Source of the DNA: an uncultured Pelagibacteraceae bacterium
GTDB lineage: Bacteria > Pseudomonadota > Alphaproteobacteria > Pelagibacterales > Pelagibacteraceae
Assembly (NCBI GenBank): GCA_902587215.1
Contig: CACIKJ010000001.1
Coordinates: 20,026-84,025, forward strand
Direction: 5' to 3'
DNA length: 64,000 nucleotides
Part shown: positions 1 through 8,209 of the stretch, piece after piece
How positions within the stretch are numbered: position 1 is the stretch's first letter
How the letters are laid out: each line of letters opens with the position of its first letter
The notes under the pieces: generated by a model
The model's input: only the letters and a program-made list of their open reading frames with translations
Told to the model about the DNA's origin: nothing
Database searches by the model: none
Made by a program: the position numbers and the translations under genes

Positions 1-1091
1 AAGGAGATTATAAACATTTTATGGCAAAAGAAATTGATGAGCAGCCAATGACAATTAAAAATTGTGTAAATGAATATATAGATAAGATTAGCAATTCCAT
101 TAATATTTATAATTTTCCATGGAAAAAAAATGATCTAAAATCAATATTATTAATAGGATGTGGCACAGCTTATCATTCGTGTTTAATGGCTAAATATTGG
201 TTTGAACAGATGACCAATCTAGATGTAAACGTAGATGTTGCTTCTGAATTTAGATATAGGAAAAACAAGTTTAAAAAAGATTGTTTATATATATTTGTTT
301 CTCAATCTGGAGAAACTGCTGATACTTATGCTGCTTTAGATTTATGTAACAAAAATAAAGTAAAAACATGTTCGATTGTAAATGTTGTTGAAAGTTCTAT
401 TGCAAGAGATTCAAAATTTGTACTGCCAATACATTGCGGTCCTGAGGTAGGAGTAGCTTCAACCAAAGCTTTTTTGGGACAAATGCTAGTTCTATATATT
501 CTTTGTTTAAAATTGGCTAAAGATAGAAAAGAGATAGATAAAAAAATATTAAGTTCAAAGATAAAATCATTATTAGATTTATCAAAAAATGTTAAAAAAA
601 CCCTTTTAACTGAAGATCAAATTCAATTAGTTTGTAAAAGCTTTGCTGATGCAAAAGGCTCTATGTTTTTAGGAAGAGGTTTTTCCTACCCTATAGCTCT
701 GGAGGGTGCACTTAAGTTAAAAGAATTAGTTTATGTGCATGCTGAAGGGTACCCCGCAGGTGAAATGAAACATGGACCCTTGGCCCTAATTGAAAATGGA
801 ATGCCTGTTGTAGTCTTAGCTCCTAGAGATGAATATTTTAAAAAAACTATTTCAAACATGCAAGAGGTGATTGCTAGAGGAGCAAAAGTACTTTTAATTA
901 CCAACAAAAGCAAAGATGAAGTAGTTCATGAAAACATTTGGCAATCTATAAAAGTAGAAAATACAATTGATGATTTATTGCCTTTTCTTATTACTGTTCC
1001 ATTACAAAAACTTGCCTATCATTCTGCATTAAACAAAGGATATGATATAGATAAGCCAAGAAATTTAGCAAAATCTGTCACTGTTGAATAA
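1..1091 (+). CDS. glmS: Glutamine-fructose-6-phosphate aminotransferase (GlmS), 3' part, cut by window start
   Basis: This enzyme makes glucosamine-6-phosphate from fructose-6-phosphate and glutamine, the first step to UDP-GlcNAc for peptidoglycan and LPS. Only the isomerase half (two SIS domains, about 362 residues) is in the window. The reading frame is open to position 3 and codes GDYKHFM before the ATG at 21, which is the usual linker between the glutaminase and SIS halves, so that ATG is internal and the gene begins upstream. Seen motifs are CGTAYHS, SQSGETADT, ALEGALKLKE and the canonical C-terminus PRNLAKSVTVE, whose lysine forms the Schiff base with the sugar in the E. coli enzyme. 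The N-terminal Cys glutaminase domain cannot be checked. Confidence 0.95.
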   Translation, partial: GDYKHFMAKEIDEQPMTIKNCVNEYIDKISNSINIYNFPWKKNDLKSILLIGCGTAYHSCLMAKYWFEQMTNLDVNVDVASEFRYRKNKFKKDCLYIFVSQSGETADTYAALDLCNKNKVKTCSIVNVVESSIARDSKFVLPIHCGPEVGVASTKAFLGQMLVLYILCLKLAKDRKEIDKKILSSKIKSLLDLSKNVKKTLLTEDQIQLVCKSFADAKGSMFLGRGFSYPIALEGALKLKELVYVHAEGYPAGEMKHGPLALIENGMPVVVLAPRDEYFKKTISNMQEVIARGAKVLLITNKSKDEVVHENIWQSIKVENTIDDLLPFLITVPLQKLAYHSALNKGYDIDKPRNLAKSVTVE

Positions 1092-1126
1092 TTGATAAAC
1101 TCTGTTAAAACAATTTAAAGTTGAAT

Positions 1127-2506
1127 ATGAAAAAATGGAAATTAAATAGTTGGAGAAATTATCCTGTTAAACACATCCCAACTTATGAGGATGAGAAGGA
1201 ACTGAATTCTGTTCTTGGTAAATTGAAATCATTTCCTCCTTTAGTTTTCGCAGGTGAAACAAGACATCTTAAGCAGCAATTAGCTGAAGTAGTTGATGGT
1301 AAGGCATTTTTATTACAAGGTGGAGATTGTGCAGAAAGTTTTGCCGAATTTAATCCAGACAATATAAGAGATTATTTTAAAGCAATATTGCAAATGTCTC
1401 TCGTTTTAACTTATTCTGCGTCATTACCAGTAGTGAAACTTGGAAGAATTGCTGGGCAATTTTCAAAACCGAGAAGCGCTCCTACTGAAAAGCAAGGAGA
1501 TATAGAGCTGCCCAGTTATTTAGGAGATAATATTAATGGAATAGAATTTACAGAGAGGGCCAGAAAGCCAGATCCAAAAAGATTATTTAAAGCTTATTCT
1601 CAAGCAGCATCCACGCTTAATTTAATTAGAGCTTTTTGCCATGGAGGATTTGCAGATTTAAAAAAAGTTCATTTATGGAATTTAGGTTATATTAAAAATA
1701 GTCCACAAGCCGCTAAATTTAAAGAGCTTGAGGATAAAATTGCAGATGCACTCGCATTTATGGAAGCATGCGGAATTACTGCTGAGTTTAACAGAAGATT
1801 AAAAACTGTAAACTTCTGGACGTCACATGAAGCTTTACTTCTTCCCTTTGAGGAAAGCATGACAAGAATAGATTCAACAACTGGAGAGTATCATGATACA
1901 TCAGCACATTTTGTTTGGATTGGTGATAGAACTAGACAACTTAATGGTGGTCATGTCGAATTTTGTAGGGGTATAGAAAATCCGATTGGAATAAAATGTG
2001 GACCAACATCAGACCCAGAAGAAATAGTTAAAATTTGCAATGTAATAAATCCTAAAAATGAAAAAGGCAAAATCACTCTAATTTCCCGATTTGGGCACGA
2101 AAAAGTTGAGAAGTTTTTACCTAAATTAATTAGAAAAATTAAAAAAGAAGGCATTCATGTTGTTTGGTCATGCGATCCAATGCATGGAAATACAATTAAA
2201 TCTACAACGGGTTTTAAAACAAGACCATTTAATAATGTTTTAAAGGAGGTAAAAAACGTATTTGCAGTACATCAAGCCGAAGGAACTTTTGCAGGAGGAT
2301 TACACATAGAGATGACAGGTCAAAATGTGACAGAATGTACAGGTGGTGCTCAAAAAATATCTGATCAGGACTTATCTAGCAGATATCATACTCATTGTGA
2401 CCCTAGACTTAACTCAAATCAAGCCTTAGAACTAGCATTTTTGATATCTGACGAGATTAAAAAGAATACAATTTACAGCAGGACAAAAATACAAGCTGTA
2501 TCTTAA
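1127..2506 (+). CDS. aroG: Class II (plant-type) DAHP synthase
   Basis: Condenses phosphoenolpyruvate and erythrose-4-phosphate to DAHP, the first step of the shikimate pathway to aromatic amino acids. The length of 459 residues and the motifs GGDCAESF (Cys68, the expected metal ligand), RIAGQFSKPRS, FCRGIENPIGIKCGP, DPMHGNT and HIEMTGQNVTEC are those of the class II family and not the shorter class I AroF/G/H enzymes. I chose the ATG at 1127; an in-frame TTG six bases upstream (1121) is possible but less likely. It follows glmS by 35 bp and precedes nadE by 24 bp on the same strand, so co-transcription is plausible. The symbol aroG is used loosely for this family. Confidence 0.93.
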   Translation: MKKWKLNSWRNYPVKHIPTYEDEKELNSVLGKLKSFPPLVFAGETRHLKQQLAEVVDGKAFLLQGGDCAESFAEFNPDNIRDYFKAILQMSLVLTYSASLPVVKLGRIAGQFSKPRSAPTEKQGDIELPSYLGDNINGIEFTERARKPDPKRLFKAYSQAASTLNLIRAFCHGGFADLKKVHLWNLGYIKNSPQAAKFKELEDKIADALAFMEACGITAEFNRRLKTVNFWTSHEALLLPFEESMTRIDSTTGEYHDTSAHFVWIGDRTRQLNGGHVEFCRGIENPIGIKCGPTSDPEEIVKICNVINPKNEKGKITLISRFGHEKVEKFLPKLIRKIKKEGIHVVWSCDPMHGNTIKSTTGFKTRPFNNVLKEVKNVFAVHQAEGTFAGGLHIEMTGQNVTECTGGAQKISDQDLSSRYHTHCDPRLNSNQALELAFLISDEIKKNTIYSRTKIQAVS

Positions 2507-2530
2507 AAAAAAACAATTATTATCAGCATT

Positions 2531-3268
2531 ATGAATACTAAGGAAAAAATAAAATTCATTTCTAATTGGATAGGTAACTATGTAAAAGAAATGCCAGTTA
2601 GCGCTAAATCTTTAGTAATTGGTGTATCTGGAGGCATAGACTCTTCTGTCTCAAGCACATTGAGTGCAATGACAGGTTTAAAAACAATAGTTTTATGCAT
2701 GCCAATTAAACAACATAAATTTCAACATGATTTAAGCATTAAACATAAAGAATGGTTAATGAAAAATTTCAGTAATGTAGAAGGTCATATAATTGAGCTA
2801 GATGGATTATTTAAATCTTTTGAAAATAATTTATCAAATTTTAAAAATGATCATGGTTTCGCTAATTCTAGAGCAAGACTTAGAATGACAACTCTATATC
2901 AAGTGGCAGCAGCAAATAATGGTATTGTAGTAGGTACAGGGAATAAAGTTGAAGATTTTGGCGTTGGGTTTTACACAAAATATGGTGATGGAGGAGTAGA
3001 TATTTCTCCAATAGCAGACTGTAATAAGTCAGAAATTTGGGAGATTGGGAAAGAATTAAATATCTTAAAAGAAATAATTGATGCACCACCAACAGATGGC
3101 TTATGGGATGATGGAAGAACGGATGAGGGACAACTTGGAATGAGTTATAAAGATATAGAAATTGCAATGAATGATCCAAAATCCCCAAATAGAGAAAAAT
3201 ACGAAAAAATAAGGCTTACAAATCTACACAAAATGGAGCCAATTCCAGTCTGTATAATTCCTAGATAA
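2531..3268 (+). CDS. nadE: NAD synthetase, ammonia-dependent short form
   Basis: Converts deamido-NAD to NAD with ATP, the last step of NAD synthesis. The 245-residue protein has only the synthetase domain: the PP-loop SGGIDSS lies at residues 33-39, followed by RARLRMTTLYQVA and VGTGNKVEDFGVGFYTKYGDG (the NAD-binding dimer-interface part) and the usual tail with MEPIPVC. There is no glutaminase (nitrilase) domain, so free ammonia is the expected amide donor unless a partner supplies it. The stop codon sits in the loop of a short inverted repeat (3259-3275). The gene lies between aroG and cysS, without obvious functional linkage. Confidence 0.92.
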   Translation: MNTKEKIKFISNWIGNYVKEMPVSAKSLVIGVSGGIDSSVSSTLSAMTGLKTIVLCMPIKQHKFQHDLSIKHKEWLMKNFSNVEGHIIELDGLFKSFENNLSNFKNDHGFANSRARLRMTTLYQVAAANNGIVVGTGNKVEDFGVGFYTKYGDGGVDISPIADCNKSEIWEIGKELNILKEIIDAPPTDGLWDDGRTDEGQLGMSYKDIEIAMNDPKSPNREKYEKIRLTNLHKMEPIPVCIIPR

Positions 3269-3275
3269 TCTAGGA
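3259..3275. terminator. Inverted repeat spanning the nadE stop codon
   Basis: A perfect 7-bp inverted repeat TCCTAGA/TCTAGGA has the nadE TAA as its 3-nt loop. The left arm recurs as ATTCCTAGA at 3300-3308 just before the cysS start, so two alternative pairings are possible. There is no following T-run, so it may slow or process the transcript and not terminate it. Function is inferred only. Confidence 0.3.
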
Positions 3276-3312
3276 TTCACAAAACACTTAATTCAGTATA
3301 TTCCTAGAAACA

Positions 3313-4674
3313 ATGAGCAAAGATATATTTTTAACTAATTCTTATGGAAATAAAAAAGAGAAATTTATTCCATTAGATCCTAAAAATATTGGTATGTATG
3401 TATGTGGTCCAACAGTATATGATGACCCACATATTGGTAATGCAAGACCATTAGTTATTTTTGATATTTTATTTAAAATTCTCAAATTAAAATATAAAGA
3501 TAGTTCAGTAATTTATGTAAGAAATATAACAGATGTAGATGATAAAATTATTACATCATCAAAAGAAAAAAAAATATCAATTTCTGAACTAACAAATAAG
3601 ATTACAAATAATTTTCATCAAGATTGTAAATATTTATTTTGTGAAAAACCAACTCAAGAACCAAAAGCAACTGAAAATATTGAATTAATGATCAAAATGA
3701 TATCTGATTTAATATCTAAAGGCTTTGCTTATCAAAAAAATAAGCATGTATATTTTGAGGTCAAAAAATTTGAAGATTACGGAAAATTATCAAATAAGGA
3801 ATTAGACCAATTAATTGCAGGCTCTAGAGTAGAAATTTCTGAAAATAAAAAAAGTCCTGAAGATTTTGTGTTATGGAAACCTTCAAATAATGATGAACCT
3901 CATTGGCCATCACCATGGGGTAATGGAAGACCGGGTTGGCATTTAGAGTGTTCAGTTATGTCAAAAAAATATTTAAACGATGAATTTGATATACATGGTG
4001 GCGGGAGAGATCTAATTTTTCCTCACCATGAAAATGAAATTGCACAATCTAGATGTGCAAATAATACAAAGTCCTTCGCAAAATATTGGTTACACAACGG
4101 GTTTATAACAATGTCTAAAGAAAAAATGGCAAAATCTCAGGGAAATATTTTAAAAATAAAAGACTTTAAACATAAAGTGAGCGGTCAAGTTTTAAGATTT
4201 GCATTAATTAATGCACATTATAGACAGCCCTTAGACTGGAATGATGAATTAATTAAAAATTGCCAGAATACATTGGATAAATGGTATTCAGTTTACACTA
4301 AAGTTAATAATTTAAATGTATTACCTGATGAAATTCTTGAACCATTATTTGATGATCTTAATACACCTGGATATATTTCTAAATTACATGAACTTTACTC
4401 TTTGGCAATTAAAGGTGGTCATGCAGAAAAGGAATTATTTAATAAAGCATGCAATTTTATTGGTTTATTATTAGAAGATAATGAAAAATGGAGATCTTAT
4501 AAGAAAACAAACATAAAAATTTCTGAAAAAGAAATACTTAACAAAATAAATGAAAGAAATTCTGCAAGAAAAAACAAAAATTTTGAATTAGCAGATAAGA
4601 TAAGAGATGAACTGTTCGATTCTGGTATTCTAATTGAAGACAAAAATGATACAACATTATGGAAATATAAATGA
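3313..4674 (+). CDS. cysS: Cysteinyl-tRNA synthetase
   Basis: Charges tRNA-Cys with cysteine in the cytoplasm. The 453 residues are the normal bacterial length for this class I synthetase. Visible features are the zinc-ligand CGPTVYDDPHIGNAR region with the HIGH-type motif HIGN at 40-43, the second zinc cysteine in GWHLECS (Cys213), the FPHHENEIAQS zinc histidine and glutamate (about 237-247), and the KMSKS loop as KMAKSQGN at 271-278. The 3' end overlaps the cimA start by 4 bp (ATGA), a sign of translational coupling. Confidence 0.96.
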   Translation: MSKDIFLTNSYGNKKEKFIPLDPKNIGMYVCGPTVYDDPHIGNARPLVIFDILFKILKLKYKDSSVIYVRNITDVDDKIITSSKEKKISISELTNKITNNFHQDCKYLFCEKPTQEPKATENIELMIKMISDLISKGFAYQKNKHVYFEVKKFEDYGKLSNKELDQLIAGSRVEISENKKSPEDFVLWKPSNNDEPHWPSPWGNGRPGWHLECSVMSKKYLNDEFDIHGGGRDLIFPHHENEIAQSRCANNTKSFAKYWLHNGFITMSKEKMAKSQGNILKIKDFKHKVSGQVLRFALINAHYRQPLDWNDELIKNCQNTLDKWYSVYTKVNNLNVLPDEILEPLFDDLNTPGYISKLHELYSLAIKGGHAEKELFNKACNFIGLLLEDNEKWRSYKKTNIKISEKEILNKINERNSARKNKNFELADKIRDELFDSGILIEDKNDTTLWKYK

Positions 4675-6272
4675 GCAAAGAGAAATTATATATTTTTGAT
4701 ACGACTTTGAGAGATGGTGCGCAGACACAGGGTGTGGATTTCTCAATTGATGATAAATTAAAAATTGCTAAATCTTTGGACGATTTGGGTGTTGATTATA
4801 TTGAAGGAGGGTGGCCTGGTGCAAATCCAACAGACACCGAATTTTTTCAAAAAATTGAAAAACTGAATAATTCTACTTTAACTGCTTTTGGAATGACAAA
4901 AAAAACAGGCAGAAGTGCTGAAAATGATCCTGGCCTTTCTGCGTTATTGAATACTAATACACCTGCAATTTGCTTAGTAGGTAAGTCTTGGGATTTTCAT
5001 GTAGATATAGCACTTGGAATATCCAAAGATGAAAATTTAGGAAATATTTCTGAAAGTGCTAAACATTTTGTTAGTCAAAAAAAAGAATTTATGTTTGATG
5101 CAGAACATTTTTTTGATGGATATAAAAATAATAAAGATTACGCATTATCCTGTATTAAAGCAGCCTTTGAAAATGGAGCTAGATGGATTGTACTTTGTGA
5201 TACAAATGGTGGTACCTTGCCGAATGAAGTATTTGATATTGTTTCAGAGGTAACAAAAATTATACCTGGAAAAAATTTAGGAATTCACGCACATAATGAT
5301 ACCGAAAATGCTGTTTCAAATTCTCTTTCTGCTGTTCTTGCAGGTGCAAGACAAATTCAAGGAACAATAAATGGTTTAGGAGAAAGATGTGGAAATGCTA
5401 ATTTAATGTCTATTATTCCAACTTTACATCTAAAAAGAGTATTTAAAGAAAAGTTTGTAACTAATATTAAAGAGGAAAATATAAAAAAACTTACACAATG
5501 CTCAAGGTTGTTAGATGAAATACTTAATAGAAAACCAAATCAACATCTTCCATATGTTGGTGCCTCTGCATTCTCTCACAAAGGAGGGTTACATGTATCA
5601 GCAGTTCAAAAAGATCCTAAAACTTATGAACATATAGAACCAAAATTGGTGGGTAATTCAAGAAATATCATTGTTTCAGATCAGTCAGGAAAATCCAATA
5701 TCATTTCTAGACTAAACTCGATTGGTATCGATTTTGAAGAAAATGATCCTAAGATAAAAAAATTATTAGATGAAGTAAAGGGTAGGGAATTTATTGGCTA
5801 TAGTTATGATGGTGCAGATGCATCTTTCGAATTATTAGCTAGGAGAATTATTGGTACAATTCCAAGATATATTTCAATTAATGATTATGAGGTAACTGTA
5901 AAAAAAAAATCTAAAGATGAAATAGTATCATATGCGAAAGCAAAATTAGTAGTTGATAATAATTCAATTTTATGTGAAGGCGAGGGCAATGGACCTGTAC
6001 ATGCATTAGATAATGCTATTAGAAATAATATTGATAAGCTGGCAAAATATTCTGAATATTTGAAAGATTTAAAACTTGTTGATTATAAAGTACGAATTCT
6101 CAATACTGGGACAGAAGCAACAACAAGAGTGTCTATTGAAAGCACAGACTCAAAAGGAAAAAATTGGTTTACAATAGGAGTTTCACCCAACATAATTGAT
6201 GCATCATTCAAAGCTTTAATAGATAGTTTAGATTATAAATTATTTAAAGATAATGCTCCTGCAAGCAGCTAA
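4671..6272 (+). CDS. cimA: (R)-citramalate synthase
   Basis: Condenses acetyl-CoA with pyruvate to give citramalate, a threonine-independent route to 2-oxobutyrate for isoleucine. The catalytic HMGL-like TIM barrel begins with FDTTLRDGAQ at residues 9-18. The barrel ends near IHAHNDTENAV and GLGERCGNANL, then comes a linker with SAFSHKGGLHVSA and a C-terminal LeuA-type allosteric domain (about 400-520), where feedback control usually acts. At 533 residues it matches CimA and not the longer alpha-isopropylmalate synthase LeuA. It overlaps cysS by 4 bp and the next gene by 1 bp. Isopropylmalate synthase is the alternative call, less likely from the length and GAQTQGV active-site variant. Confidence 0.88.
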   Translation: MSKEKLYIFDTTLRDGAQTQGVDFSIDDKLKIAKSLDDLGVDYIEGGWPGANPTDTEFFQKIEKLNNSTLTAFGMTKKTGRSAENDPGLSALLNTNTPAICLVGKSWDFHVDIALGISKDENLGNISESAKHFVSQKKEFMFDAEHFFDGYKNNKDYALSCIKAAFENGARWIVLCDTNGGTLPNEVFDIVSEVTKIIPGKNLGIHAHNDTENAVSNSLSAVLAGARQIQGTINGLGERCGNANLMSIIPTLHLKRVFKEKFVTNIKEENIKKLTQCSRLLDEILNRKPNQHLPYVGASAFSHKGGLHVSAVQKDPKTYEHIEPKLVGNSRNIIVSDQSGKSNIISRLNSIGIDFEENDPKIKKLLDEVKGREFIGYSYDGADASFELLARRIIGTIPRYISINDYEVTVKKKSKDEIVSYAKAKLVVDNNSILCEGEGNGPVHALDNAIRNNIDKLAKYSEYLKDLKLVDYKVRILNTGTEATTRVSIESTDSKGKNWFTIGVSPNIIDASFKALIDSLDYKLFKDNAPASS

Positions 6273-6991
6273 TGTATCATAATAATATTTCATTTATCTT
6301 ACATAAGCCTCAATTATCAGAAAACATAGGCGCATGTGCAAGGGCAGTTAAAAATTTTAATTTTAGCAAATTATTTTTGATTAATCCTAAACCAATTTTT
6401 CCAAACGATAAAATTTTAGCGACCTCTGTTGGAGCAAAAGATATTATAAAAAAAGCAAAGGTTTTCAAAACTCTTGAAGAATCTTTAGGTAAATATGATA
6501 TCTTAATCGCAACTTCTGCACGTTTTAGAAATAAAAATATTAAACATATAACTCTCGTCGACCTAAAAAAAATCGATTTTTCAAAAAAAATTGGTTTTTT
6601 ATTTGGCTCCGAAGCGTCAGGTTTATCTAATAACGAAGTTAGTTATGCTGATTATACTTTACAAATTCCTAGTAATGAAAGTTTTAAATCCTTAAATTTA
6701 TCACATAGTCTTATTATTATTGCCCAGGTTGTGAGTGGATTATTTTCAGTCGACAGAAAAAGATTTGAAAAGTCAAAAAAAATTAAATACGCATCAAAGA
6801 AAGATATTAATAATATGATAGCTCTGTGTATAAAAAATCTAGAGGAGAGAGAATTTTTTTATCCACATGAAAAAAAACCAATTATGTTAGAAAATCTGAG
6901 AAGTATATTTTTTAAATTAAACCTTTCCCAAAAAGAAACTCGCATATTATCAAGTGTATTTGCTGGTTTAACAAAAAAAAAGGTTGATTGA
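6272..6991 (+). CDS. trmJ: TrmH/SpoU-family RNA 2'-O-methyltransferase, TrmJ-like
   Basis: A SPOUT (trefoil-knot) methyltransferase that probably methylates the ribose of tRNA position 32. The 239-residue protein shows the three SpoU motifs: LSENIGACARAVKNF near residues 15-30, FLFGSEASGLSNNE in the middle, and IPSNESFKSLNLSHS, after which a helical C-terminal extension of about 80 residues follows, as in TrmJ/LasT proteins. The start overlaps the cimA stop by one base, so it is probably translated from the same message. Substrate is inferred from family architecture and could be another tRNA or rRNA site. Confidence 0.8.
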   Translation: MYHNNISFILHKPQLSENIGACARAVKNFNFSKLFLINPKPIFPNDKILATSVGAKDIIKKAKVFKTLEESLGKYDILIATSARFRNKNIKHITLVDLKKIDFSKKIGFLFGSEASGLSNNEVSYADYTLQIPSNESFKSLNLSHSLIIIAQVVSGLFSVDRKRFEKSKKIKYASKKDINNMIALCIKNLEEREFFYPHEKKPIMLENLRSIFFKLNLSQKETRILSSVFAGLTKKKVD

Positions 6992-7027
6992 CAAAACTTA
7001 TCTTCTGCTTATAAAGCCGAATATTCA

Positions 7028-7645
7028 ATGACAAAAAGATTAAACTCTAAACATAAAGTAGATAGAAGGTTGAAAGTTAACTTATGGGGAAGGCCTAAAA
7101 GTCCATTCAATTCTCGAGCATACCCTCCGGGGCAACACGGACAAACAAAGTCTTCAAAACCATCAGATTTTGGGGTCCAACTTCAGGCCAAACAAAAATT
7201 AAAATCTTATTATGGCAACATGAATGAGAGACAATTTAGGAATTTATATAAAAAAGCAATTATGGCAAAAGGTAATACTGCTGAAAATCTTATTGGATTA
7301 TTAGAGAGAAGATTGGATGCAGTTGTATATAGATCAAAGTTTGCGAATACAATATTTTCATCAAGACAATTAATTAATCACGGCCATGTAAAAGTTAATG
7401 GAAAAAAAGTAAATATTTCTAGCTACCAAGTTAAAGAAGAGGATTCTATTGAAATAAGAGATAAATCTAAACAATTGGCAATAATTGATGTTGCAATGGC
7501 AAGTAAAGAAAGAGAAATTCCTGAATATATTCAAGCAGATGAAAAAAATAAAAAAGTAAAATTTGTAAGAATACCTAAGTTTGAAGAAGTACCATACCCA
7601 GTTGTTATGGAACCTAGCCTGGTTGTTGAATATTATTCTAGATAA
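7028..7645 (+). CDS. rpsD: 30S ribosomal protein S4
   Basis: Primary 16S rRNA-binding protein of the small subunit. The 205-residue protein has the S4 N-terminal part ([14 protein letters not shown]), the [10 protein letters not shown] stretch, and the S4 RNA-binding fold [14 protein letters not shown]...[16 protein letters not shown], with the usual SLVVEYYSR-type tail. It lies apart from the alpha operon at 56.7-59 kb, as is common in alphaproteobacteria. Its stop codon directly abuts the stop of the convergent grxD gene with no intergenic base. Confidence 0.97.
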   Translation: MTKRLNSKHKVDRRLKVNLWGRPKSPFNSRAYPPGQHGQTKSSKPSDFGVQLQAKQKLKSYYGNMNERQFRNLYKKAIMAKGNTAENLIGLLERRLDAVVYRSKFANTIFSSRQLINHGHVKVNGKKVNISSYQVKEEDSIEIRDKSKQLAIIDVAMASKEREIPEYIQADEKNKKVKFVRIPKFEEVPYPVVMEPSLVVEYYSR

Positions 7646-7978
7646 TTATTTTTTATATTCAATTCCTTTAGATTCTAAATAATTTTTCAATTCACCATTT
7701 TCAAACATTTCTTTAACGATATCACAGCCTCCAATAAATTCCTTTTTAATATAAAGTTGTGGTATTGTTGGCCAGTCACTAAATACTTTGATTCCTTCTC
7801 TCAGTTTTTGGTCTTCTAGAACATTTACACCTTTAAATTTCACATCTAAAATTTTCAACATATTTGATACTGCCATTGAGAAACCGCACTGTGGTGCATC
7901 TGGTGTTCCTTTCATGAATAAACATACTTCGTTATTATCTATTTCATTTTTTATTAAATCATTTGTTTGTTGGTCCAT
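7646..7978 (-). CDS. grxD: Monothiol glutaredoxin, Grx4/GrxD family
   Basis: Small [2Fe-2S]-binding glutaredoxin that delivers iron-sulfur clusters and works with BolA. The 110-residue protein carries the monothiol active site CGFS at 31-34 after KGTPDAPQ, with WPTIPQLYI and FIGGCDIV for glutathione binding. The bolA gene is immediately upstream (the stop of bolA adjoins the grxD start), and Grx-BolA heterodimers are established, so the pair very likely acts together. It is the last gene of the sfsA-grxD series and ends flush against rpsD. Confidence 0.95.
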   Translation of the reverse strand: MDQQTNDLIKNEIDNNEVCLFMKGTPDAPQCGFSMAVSNMLKILDVKFKGVNVLEDQKLREGIKVFSDWPTIPQLYIKKEFIGGCDIVKEMFENGELKNYLESKGIEYKK

Positions 7979-8209
7979 TTAATTCTCCTTTGTTTTGATA
8001 GCTAACGCATGAAGTTCATTTCCCATTTTGCCTTTTAATGAGTTATAAACCATTTTATGCTGCTCTATTTTGGTTTTACCTGAAAACTGTGATGAAGTTA
8101 TTGTTGCAGAGTAATGATTTCCATCTCCAGCCAAGTCTTGAATATCAATCGTTGCATCAGGCAAAGCCTCTTTAATTAAATTTTCAATTTCTTTTAAATC
8201 CATTGCCAT
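7979..8209 (-). CDS. bolA: BolA family protein
   Basis: A 76-residue BolA-fold protein, a partner of monothiol glutaredoxins in iron-sulfur trafficking. The family core is visible as LIKEALPDATIDIQDLAGDGNHY followed by the FSGKTKIEQHKMVYNSLKGKMG helix-turn and the HALAIKT end. Split quotations aside, the conserved His of HALAIKT is a likely cluster ligand. A second ATG lies two codons downstream of the chosen start. The start overlaps the purL stop by one base. Position between purL and grxD suggests one transcript. Confidence 0.9.
   Translation of the reverse strand: MAMDLKEIENLIKEALPDATIDIQDLAGDGNHYSATITSSQFSGKTKIEQHKMVYNSLKGKMGNELHALAIKTKEN

Noticed and set aside
2880-3188. Leu/Tyr/His-rich frame antisense to nadE
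   Set aside because: Composition reflects the complement of Lys/Asp codons; no domain and it lies entirely in nadE.
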